Below, in pieces: positions 22,733 through 28,393 of a stretch of DNA of 28,393 nucleotides (positions within the stretch are counted from its first letter, which is position 1; each line of letters opens with the position of its first letter). Location of the stretch: the NCBI GenBank assembly GCA_900539945.1, contig UQDV01000032.1, positions 1-28,393 on the forward strand, given 5' to 3'. Origin of the DNA: an uncultured Faecalibacterium sp. (GTDB lineage: Bacteria; Bacillota; Clostridia; Oscillospirales; Ruminococcaceae). The notes beneath the pieces were generated by a model. That model had not been told where the DNA came from, did not search any database, and saw only the letters and a list, made by a program, of their open reading frames with translations. The position numbers and the translations under genes were made by a program.

Positions 22733-25138
22733 ATGCGTTATACCTATGTCCGGCAGCATGACACTACCGACTGTGCGGCTGCCTGCCTCGCAATGGTGTG
22801 CCTCCATTACAAAAAGGAGATCACCATCACGCGCCTGCGCGATATGATGGGTACGGACCTGAAAGGCACAAATCTCGTTGGTCTGCAGAAGGCCGCCAAC
22901 GAGCTGGGTTTCACCACCGCCGCGGTGCGTGTGGACCGTGAAAACTTCCTCAGCGACTTCTCGCTGCCCTGCATTGCGCAGGTCATCACCGACCAGGGCC
23001 TGGCCCACTTTGTGGTGGTGTTCAAAAAGACAACCATCCGCGATGACGGCGAGCGCCGCAAGCACATGCTGGACGAAGCCGAGCGGGCCAAGGAAGCCGA
23101 GGAAAAAGGCAAAAAGCACAAGTGCAAGGATTACGTCATCATCGGCGACCCTGCTACTGAGCTGAAAAAGATCAGCCTGGATGAGTTCTACAAGAACTTC
23201 ACCGGCGTGCTGCTGCTGCTGAACCCCACCTCGGAGTTCAACGTGAGCCAGCGCAAAAAGCTGGCACCCGGCGCCCCCGGCTATGAAGCCCAGCAGGCCA
23301 GCGAAAAAAACGACGGCAAGCCCAACCGCTGGGGCATGATGAAGCGGTACATCGACCTGCTGCTGCCCCAGAAGAAGCTGTTCTTCTACGCCATTTTAAG
23401 TTCCGTCATCACCACCATCCTGGGCATCGCGTCCTCGATGTTCAATAAGATCCTGATGGATGAGGTGCTGCCCTACGGGCTGGACAACCTGCTGGTCACC
23501 CTGATCATCGTGTTCAGCATGGTGAGCCTGACCAGTTCCCTCATCGGCTTCGTGCGGCAGTGGGTGTTGATCCATCTGTCCATCAAGATCGACATCCCGC
23601 TGATGCTGGGCTACTTTGGGCACATCTTCCATCTGCCCATGAAGTTCTTTGCCACCCGCAAAACGGGCGATATCACCACCCGTTACTCGGACGCAAACAC
23701 CATCAAATCCATCTTCACCAGCATCGCGCTGAGCCTTGTGATGGACATCTCCATGGCCATCATCACCGGCATCATCCTGTTCCGGATGAACGCCATGCTG
23801 TTCTCCATCTCGCTGTTCATGGCGCTGGTCAGCATCCTGCTGGTGCTGGTGTTCAAGCAGCCCTACAAGCGCATCAACGAAGAGACCATGATCCAGTCGG
23901 CTGCCCTCAACAGCCAGATGATCGAGAGCCTGCGCGGCATCGAGACCATCAAGTGCAATGCCAACGAGGACACCCAGCTGGAAAATCTGGAAAAAGAGTA
24001 CATCAAGAGCCTGAAGATCAGCCTGCGGTCCAGCCGCATCAGCACGGGCCAGGGCCTGATCTCCACCTTCATCTCCACCGGTTTCAGCATGCTGACCACC
24101 TATGTGGGCATCAGCCAGGTGCTGCACGGTGAGATGACGCTGGGCGGTTTCATGGCCTTCAGCACCCTGTCCAGCTACTTTACTTCCCCGCTGAGCAACC
24201 TGATCAGCCTGCAGATGAGCATTCAGGAAGCCGGCATTTCTATGAAGCGTCTGACCGAGATCATGGATTATCCGGCCGAGGACGAAAACGACGAGGGCAG
24301 CGAGCTTACCCCGCTGGAAAAGGTGGAGGGCGACATCGAGTTCAAGGACGTCACCTTCCGCTACGGCAACCGTGCTCCGGCCCTGGACCACATCAGCTTT
24401 ACCATTCCCGCCGGCAAAAAGGTGGCTCTGGTGGGCAGCAGCGGCAGCGGCAAGTCCACCATCACCAAGCTGCTGCTGAAGTATTACGAGCCCGAAGAGG
24501 GCGAGATCGACTTCAACGGCGTGAACCTGGCTGAGTATACCCACGATTCCGTGCGCCGCGCCATTGCCTATGTGCCGCAGAACATCGAGCTGTTCAGCAA
24601 GACCATCTACGACAACATCCGCATCTCCCGCATGGATGCCACCATGGAGGAAGTGAAGGAAGCCGCCAAGAAGGCCGATGCCCATGAGTTCATCCGCCAT
24701 CTGCCGCTGCAGTACAACACCTACCTGGAGGAAGCCGGCAACGGCCTGTCCGGCGGTGAGAAGCAGCGCATTGCACTGGCGCGTGCCTTCCTGAAGGATT
24801 CCGGTCTGTACATCCTGGACGAGTCCACGAGCAATCTGGACTTCGCCACCGAGAACCTGATCTTCAACATGATCTACGATCAGCTGGCCGACCGGTCCAT
24901 GCTGATCGTAGCCCACCGCCTGTCCACCGTCCGCGACTGCGACCTGATCCTTGTGATGGATCACGGCAAGATCGTGGAGCGCGGCACCCACGATGAGCTG
25001 ATGGCCAAGGATGGCAAGTATGCTGAGCTGTGGAACATGCAGCAGGGCATCTACCGCCGCCGTGAGCCGGTGGCCAAGCAGCCTGTGGCTGCCGCTGTGG
25101 TAGAGGATGACGATGACGGCGAAGCCTTTACCTACTGA
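22733..25138 (+). CDS. Peptidase-containing ABC transporter (C39, PCAT) of the MAM locus
   Basis: Cleaves double-glycine leaders in the cytoplasm and exports the released peptide or protein across the membrane. 801 residues. The C39 peptidase domain (1-160) has Gln8, catalytic Cys14 (TTDCAAACLAM), His92 (LAHFVVVF) and Asp139 (VIIGDPA). Between His and Asp is a charged Lys/Glu-rich insertion (about 99-132). The membrane domain (about 210-490) has six likely segments. The ATPase part shows Walker A GSSGSGKST near 567-575, Q-loop YVPQNIELFSKTI, signature LSGGEKQRIALARAF, Walker B YILDEST and H-loop IVAHRLSTV. The tail is acidic (EDDDDGEAFTY). AAAGGAAG precedes the ATG. The GG-leader substrate gene mam follows after 107 nt, and an HlyD adaptor further on, which completes an exporter of the LcnC/ComA type. 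Confidence 0.95.
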   Translation: MRYTYVRQHDTTDCAAACLAMVCLHYKKEITITRLRDMMGTDLKGTNLVGLQKAANELGFTTAAVRVDRENFLSDFSLPCIAQVITDQGLAHFVVVFKKTTIRDDGERRKHMLDEAERAKEAEEKGKKHKCKDYVIIGDPATELKKISLDEFYKNFTGVLLLLNPTSEFNVSQRKKLAPGAPGYEAQQASEKNDGKPNRWGMMKRYIDLLLPQKKLFFYAILSSVITTILGIASSMFNKILMDEVLPYGLDNLLVTLIIVFSMVSLTSSLIGFVRQWVLIHLSIKIDIPLMLGYFGHIFHLPMKFFATRKTGDITTRYSDANTIKSIFTSIALSLVMDISMAIITGIILFRMNAMLFSISLFMALVSILLVLVFKQPYKRINEETMIQSAALNSQMIESLRGIETIKCNANEDTQLENLEKEYIKSLKISLRSSRISTGQGLISTFISTGFSMLTTYVGISQVLHGEMTLGGFMAFSTLSSYFTSPLSNLISLQMSIQEAGISMKRLTEIMDYPAEDENDEGSELTPLEKVEGDIEFKDVTFRYGNRAPALDHISFTIPAGKKVALVGSSGSGKSTITKLLLKYYEPEEGEIDFNGVNLAEYTHDSVRRAIAYVPQNIELFSKTIYDNIRISRMDATMEEVKEAAKKADAHEFIRHLPLQYNTYLEEAGNGLSGGEKQRIALARAFLKDSGLYILDESTSNLDFATENLIFNMIYDQLADRSMLIVAHRLSTVRDCDLILVMDHGKIVERGTHDELMAKDGKYAELWNMQQGIYRRREPVAKQPVAAAVVEDDDDGEAFTY

Positions 25139-25148
25139 TTCGTTGCAG

Positions 25149-25211
25149 TCGGGTGCGCACCCGATTACATAAAACCGGTTCCCTCCCGGCAGCGCAGCCG
25201 GGGAGGAACCG
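25149..25211 (+). other. Two intercistronic stem-loops between PCAT and mam
   Basis: The first is a perfect palindrome TCGGGTGCGCACCCGA (25149-25164), able to fold as a 6-bp stem with GCGC loop. The second pairs 25176-25190 with 25197-25211 (15 bp, one mismatch and one wobble) with loop AGCGCA. Neither is followed by a T-run, so they look like mRNA-stabilising or processing hairpins just before mam rather than terminators. Confidence 0.7.
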
Positions 25212-25245
25212 ACAAAAGTTCATTATTTGAAGGGAGTAATTCATC

Positions 25246-25719
25246 ATGATGATGCCTGCAAATTTTTCCGCAATCTCTGAGAACGAGATGACCTACGTCA
25301 ACGGCGGCGCAAGCCTGTCCGACATCCTGGCTCCTAGCCTGACCCTTGAGAACTGGAAGAAGTTCAACACCAACATGGTCACCATTATCGGCAACTCTTT
25401 CCTGGGCGACTATGTCAGCAACACCGTCGGCACTCTGTTCGGCGGCGCTTACAAGCCCGGCAACCTGGGCAAGGCCTGGTTCAGCTCTGTCAGCAAGTAC
25501 TACAATAGCGGCTACGATGCCGTTGTCGGTAACGGCACCGACGCCGGGATGACTTATGGCAATACTGCTCTGGGCACTCTGAACGGTGCTCTGAACGCTG
25601 GCCTGCGTCTGGCTGGTTCTGCTGCTGCCATCTACAACCTGGCAACCGGCAACGTCAAGAACGGTCTGCCCAGCCTCTTTGACTTCAAGGCGAATGAGAC
25701 CGTCTTCCCCAAGGACTAA
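25246..25719 (+). CDS. mam: MAM-like protein (microbial anti-inflammatory molecule family) with double-glycine leader
   Basis: A 157-residue protein whose start MMMPANFSAISENEMTYVNGG closely matches the start of the F. prausnitzii MAM protein as I remember it (MMMPANYS, then ENEMTYVNGG). MAM is reported to dampen NF-kB signalling in host cells. Residues 1-21 form a double-glycine leader, with predicted cleavage after Gly21, leaving a 136-residue core. The core has no cysteine and is rich in Gly, Ala, Asn, Ser, with hydrophobic stretches (about 43-63 and 110-135). It also keeps MAM-like elements such as NTN followed by VTIIGNSFL, and AAAIYNLA. GGGAG (25232-25236) is 9 nt before the first of three ATGs. 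Codons are biased as in pyk and typA (CGT, GCT, TCT), pointing to strong expression. It sits behind the PCAT gene and before the HlyD adaptor. Identity with MAM is from memory of its sequence, not from a search. Confidence 0.85.
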   Translation: MMMPANFSAISENEMTYVNGGASLSDILAPSLTLENWKKFNTNMVTIIGNSFLGDYVSNTVGTLFGGAYKPGNLGKAWFSSVSKYYNSGYDAVVGNGTDAGMTYGNTALGTLNGALNAGLRLAGSAAAIYNLATGNVKNGLPSLFDFKANETVFPKD

Positions 25720-26151
25720 TCCTGTCTGATCCTGGCTTTCCAGGGGTCTGAGCAACTGCACCGGTTTCCCCGCCGCACATGCTCCGGATGCAGACAGGTG
25801 CGCACCTGTCTGCTGAAAAAGTGCTTTGCGGTTGCGCAGCCGCAAGGTGCCTGACAAGTATGGCAGACGGCAGAGTGCCCTGTGGTATCTCAGCCCCGAC
25901 AAAAAACGATATGCAGTGTGTTTTCCGGCCCCGCTGCAAAGCGCCGGACCGGTGACAATGCCTCGTTATGGTGTGCCCGGAGGCGTCCTGCCTCCGGGCA
26001 CATTCTATTTTTCGCATCACCCATTACTGCTACAGTAATAGGTGATCAGAAGCAGAGAAGGTGTGCTCTGCCCTTTCTCTGCCTGTGATTGCCTATTACG
26101 GCCTCCCCTTTGCGGAGGAAATTCAACGATAGGACAAAGAGGTATTTCAAC
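25720..26151 (+). other. Hairpin-dense intercistronic region after mam
   Basis: 432 nt without a convincing gene but with many stem-loops. In order: CCTGG/CCAGG (25731-25744); a perfect 24-bp palindrome at 25790-25813 (10-bp stem, GCGC loop); 25821-25833 with 25838-25850 (13 pairs including wobbles, GCGC loop); CGCT-GCAA-AGCG with outer TCCGG/CCGGA (25924-25948); a terminator-like stem (25973-26001); ATCACC/GGTGAT with ATTACTG/CAGTAAT (26016-26046); GCAGAGAA/TTCTCTGC (26052-26082); CCTCC/GGAGG (26102-26118). CCTGTCTG at 25721-25728 could also pair with CAGACAGG at 25791-25798, an alternative to the palindrome. AAAGAGG near 26135-26141 serves the next gene. Confidence 0.75.
25973..26012 (+). 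terminator. Probable partial terminator inside the mam operon
   Basis: A perfect 12-bp stem (25973-25984 with 25990-26001), loop GTCCT, followed by ATTCTATTTTT. The T-run is interrupted, so termination may be incomplete and lower the expression of downstream genes relative to mam. Confidence 0.65.
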
Positions 26152-26607
26152 ATGAACGAGATCAAAGTTGCTGAAAACAAGACCCTCAAACTGACCAATG
26201 TCGTGGCACGCCGCATCGCCCCCGAAGAACTGGGCAACATGATGGTGGCGCTGACCCAGCTGCAGAACTTTATCAAGAGCCACAACGCACAGCCCATCGG
26301 CCCGCTGGTGCAGGCCCTCAAGATCGGCCCGGCCCCGGAGCATGCCCCGGAGCTGTACCTGATGCAGCAGGCCACCCAGCTGATCACCCAGACCGAGCCC
26401 GGCTACGAAGTAGACGCCGTGCTGCGGGTGAAGAACTGCCTGTACGCTCATTATACCGGCCCCATGGCCTACAGCCAGCTGGCAAGCTCCAAGCTGCAGA
26501 TCCTCGCCTTTGAAAAGGACCTCAAGCTCACCGGTGACAACTACACCATTTTTGTCAGCCAGGACGACGATGACGCCGTGGTTGACGTGTTTATGGAGAC
26601 CAAGTAA
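26152..26607 (+). CDS. Small soluble protein with possible GyrI-like (effector-binding) fold
   Basis: A 151-residue protein without signal peptide or membrane segment. The ATG at 26152 is chosen over 26089 because GAGG lies 9 nt upstream and the longer start falls inside a hairpin region. Two similar halves suggest the GyrI-like/AraC effector-binding fold: an opening strand KLTNVVARRIAPEELG with helix, then YEVDAVLRVKNCLYAHYTGPMAYSQLASSKLQILAFEKDLKLTG, and the ending VDVFMETK. The segment with Tyr-x-His-Tyr-x-Gly-Pro is typical of that fold. Its place between mam and the HlyD gene, whose ATG follows its stop by 2 nt, points to a job in the export system, such as binding the precursor or protecting the producer. 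That is inference, and the family match is by eye. Confidence 0.55.
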   Translation: MNEIKVAENKTLKLTNVVARRIAPEELGNMMVALTQLQNFIKSHNAQPIGPLVQALKIGPAPEHAPELYLMQQATQLITQTEPGYEVDAVLRVKNCLYAHYTGPMAYSQLASSKLQILAFEKDLKLTGDNYTIFVSQDDDDAVVDVFMETK

Positions 26608-26609
26608 CT

Positions 26610-27722
26610 ATGACAACGACCATCCAGAACCTCGATGATCTGCAGGACCGCCGCATTATGATGGACCGGGACGTACCTCCCTACGGATACGCCTTTGTCA
26701 TTCTGGTGGGCTTGTTCATGATCTTTCTGCTGGTGTGGAGCACCCGCACCAACCGCATCTACGTCAGCCAGAACTCCGGCACGGTGCAGGCCAGCAACAA
26801 GACCTACATCATGTCCAGCTATTCCGGCACCCTCACCGAGCTGTACATCTCCGAGGGCAGCTATGTGAACGAGGGCGACCTCGTGGCCCACATCAAGAGC
26901 ACCGACCTGGACATGCAGCAGGACAATCTGGAAAGCCAGCTCAAGATCTACCAGACCCAGGTGGACCAGTACAATAAGCTGCTGCAGTGCATCCAGGACG
27001 ACACGAACTACTTCAGTGAGACCAGTGTCGAGGATCAGCCCTACTACTACCAGTACGAGACCTACAAGAGCCAAGTGGAGCAAAAGACCTTTGACGCTTC
27101 GGCTTATCAGGCGGCCGGTTACACCGATGCCCAGATCAAGACCATGATGGAGCAGAACCAGAGCGAGATCCAGGCCCTGTATTACTCCACCATGCAGTCC
27201 ATCTCCCAGAGCATCACCAGCGCCCAGAGCAACGTGGACAACGTGCAGGCGCAGATCGACGCCCTGAACACCGGTGCCAACGACTACTATCTGTATGCCC
27301 CCACCTCCGGCGTGATCCACATGGACAGCCCCTACAAGGAGGGCATGGTGCTGAGCGCAGGCTCCCCGCTGGCCACCGTTGCCAGCGAGAACGATGACCT
27401 GGAGATCGTGGCCATGGTCACCGTGAACGACCGCCCGCTGCTGCATGTGGGCGACCCGTGCAAGATCGCCATCACCGGCTTGTCGGAGTATTCCTACGGC
27501 ACCCTGACCGGTACCGTGACCGCCATCGACAGCGACGTGACCACCAGCACCAGCGCTTCGTACTACAAGATGACCATCAAGCCGGACAGCACCTATGTGG
27601 TGAGCCGCAGCGGCGACAAGGTCGATCTTTCCAACGGCATGAGCGTGACCGCCCGCGTGGAATACGATCAGGTCACCTACTTTGAATATGCAATGGAGGC
27701 TCTGGGTGTGCTGTTCCGCTGA
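26610..27722 (+). CDS. HlyD family secretion adaptor of the MAM locus
   Basis: 370 residues. Residues 25-44 form a single membrane segment (GYAFVILVGLFMIFLLVW) after a short cytoplasmic start. Then comes the biotinyl-lipoyl half-motif VSQNSGTVQASNKTYIMSSYSGTLTELYISEGSYVNEGDLVAHI (about 50-95), a long coiled coil (about 98-225, DLDMQQDNLESQLKIYQTQVDQYNKLL), the second lipoyl half YYLYAPTSGVIHM, and a beta-barrel part with LEIVAMVTVNDRPLLHVGDPCKIAI. This is the layout of HlyD/LcnD/ComB adaptors that assist C39 or related ABC exporters. It begins 2 nt after the stop of the GyrI-like gene, so translation is probably coupled. In a single-membrane organism it would extend from the membrane into the wall to help pass the MAM core. 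Confidence 0.88.
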   Translation: MTTTIQNLDDLQDRRIMMDRDVPPYGYAFVILVGLFMIFLLVWSTRTNRIYVSQNSGTVQASNKTYIMSSYSGTLTELYISEGSYVNEGDLVAHIKSTDLDMQQDNLESQLKIYQTQVDQYNKLLQCIQDDTNYFSETSVEDQPYYYQYETYKSQVEQKTFDASAYQAAGYTDAQIKTMMEQNQSEIQALYYSTMQSISQSITSAQSNVDNVQAQIDALNTGANDYYLYAPTSGVIHMDSPYKEGMVLSAGSPLATVASENDDLEIVAMVTVNDRPLLHVGDPCKIAITGLSEYSYGTLTGTVTAIDSDVTTSTSASYYKMTIKPDSTYVVSRSGDKVDLSNGMSVTARVEYDQVTYFEYAMEALGVLFR

Positions 27723-27788
27723 TGCGGGCACCGTTTCCGGCGCTGAATCCTTCGCTCCATTTTTAACACCCAGAGAGGTACACGAACC

Positions 27789-28393
27789 ATGAAATCAACC
27801 GCAAAGACCCTGGCCCTTGGCGCGGCACTGCTCTGCCTGCTGGCCGGCGGCATGGCCCTGCCGGCATCGGCTGCCGTGCCCCTGACCGGCACCGCCGTGT
27901 CGCTGCCCTGGAACAGCGACAACAGCGTGCCTGCCGAGAGCATTGAGGCCGGCACCTATTCTTCCAACATGCTGTTGGGCGAGACCCAGCAGCTGTCGCC
28001 CACGGTGCGCCCCCGCAACAGCACCGACTCCGTCATCTACCTCACCGATGACAGCAGCGTGCTTACCGTGAGCAACAGCGGCGTGGTGCAGGCTGTGGGC
28101 GTGGGCACCGCCACCGTGACGGCCGCCGCAGGCAACCAGATCTGTGCTTACACCATTTCGGTTTCCATGGACTCCACCATGATCGTCACCGAGATGGATC
28201 TGGCGCTGTCCTCCAACACCATCTATGTGGGCAACTCGGTGTCGGCATCGCTGCAGGTGCGGCCCTCGTCCGCCTCGCAGTACGCCACCATCTCCCTGAC
28301 TTCTTCCAATGAGAAGGTGGCCACCGTCAACAGCTTCGGCCGCGTGACCGGCGTGAGCCCCGGCACCGCCACCATCACCGCCGCCTGTGGCTC
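27789..28393 (+). CDS. Secreted or surface protein with bacterial Ig-like (Big2) domains, 3' end outside window
   Basis: The open frame of 201 codons runs off the right edge. The ATG at 27789 is preceded by AGAGAGG about 10 nt upstream. Residues 1-28 form a signal peptide (TLALGAALLCLLAGGMALPASA, likely cleavage after PASA). At least two Big2-type domains follow: about 60-125 (LLGETQQLSPTVRP ... VLTVSNSGVVQAVGVGTATVTAA) and about 130-201 (ALSSNTIYVGNSVSASLQVRPSS ... KVATVNSFGRVTGVSPGTATITA). Such domains usually build stalks or adhesive parts of surface proteins. It stands 66 nt behind the HlyD gene in the same orientation without an intervening terminator, so it may be part of the MAM operon. 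Full length and anchoring are unknown. Confidence 0.8.
   Translation, partial: MKSTAKTLALGAALLCLLAGGMALPASAAVPLTGTAVSLPWNSDNSVPAESIEAGTYSSNMLLGETQQLSPTVRPRNSTDSVIYLTDDSSVLTVSNSGVVQAVGVGTATVTAAAGNQICAYTISVSMDSTMIVTEMDLALSSNTIYVGNSVSASLQVRPSSASQYATISLTSSNEKVATVNSFGRVTGVSPGTATITAACG

Noticed and set aside
25165..25902. A 245-codon minus-strand frame opposite mam
   Set aside because: No ribosome site or domain; it crosses palindromes on both sides of mam, whose plus-strand frame has a clear leader and Shine-Dalgarno.
25973..26012. A full terminator separating mam from the downstream genes into a different operon
   Set aside because: The T-run is interrupted and no clear new promoter follows before the GyrI-like gene, so partial read-through is the better reading, though not proven.
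1..28393. CRISPR arrays, insertion sequences or transposase and integrase genes
   Set aside because: No regularly spaced repeats and no transposase or recombinase motifs were seen on either strand.

Overview
The window looks like chromosome from a Faecalibacterium species (Oscillospirales, Clostridia). The evidence is a GC-rich, strongly biased codon usage with AT-rich promoters, Gram-positive cell-envelope genes (LCP, LysM-G5-M23), a Firmicutes-type gene set, and above all a gene at 25246 whose product begins like the microbial anti-inflammatory molecule (MAM) of F. prausnitzii. The assignment rests on pattern recognition and recalled family features, not on a database search.

Left part (1-8.6 kb). 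A truncated LysM-G5-M23 envelope peptidase and an RluA-type pseudouridine synthase lie on the minus strand. The RluA gene is divergent from rnpB (RNase P RNA), and the two promoters appear to share a single palindromic -35 hexamer. Then come nadE (glutamine-dependent NAD+ synthetase), a small NusG-domain-II membrane-anchored protein and an LCP-family ligase on the plus strand, and a convergent deoB (phosphopentomutase).

Middle part (8.7-22.4 kb). pyk (pyruvate kinase with the extra C-terminal domain) and luxS form a plus-strand unit that ends in a bidirectional terminator. Facing it is a minus-strand three-gene operon: a small unknown protein, a Spo0A-C-like regulator with a degenerate receiver, and an HATPase protein without a recognisable H-box. 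A 1058-residue MacB/FtsX-type ABC transporter fusion follows, then a TrmH/SpoU RNA methyltransferase, tRNA-Ala(CGC) with an odd inverted duplication of its 3' end, a beta-CASP metallo-beta-lactamase-fold nuclease-like protein (minus), typA/bipA and tRNA-Asn(GTT).

Right part (22.4-28.4 kb). This is an export locus. A promoter at 22494 precedes a C39-peptidase ABC transporter (PCAT), then a MAM-like protein with a double-glycine leader, an unusual 430-nt intercistronic region packed with stem-loops, a small GyrI-like-fold protein, an HlyD-family adaptor and a signal-peptide protein with bacterial Ig-like (Big2) domains that runs off the window. The simplest reading is that PCAT recognises the leader, cleaves after Gly-Gly and exports the 136-residue cysteine-free core with the HlyD adaptor. 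The hairpins around mam may set its mRNA level relative to its transporter. MAM itself is known; its processing, the role of the GyrI-like and Ig-like partners, the insertion in the C39 peptidase and the hairpin array are the parts most worth following up.
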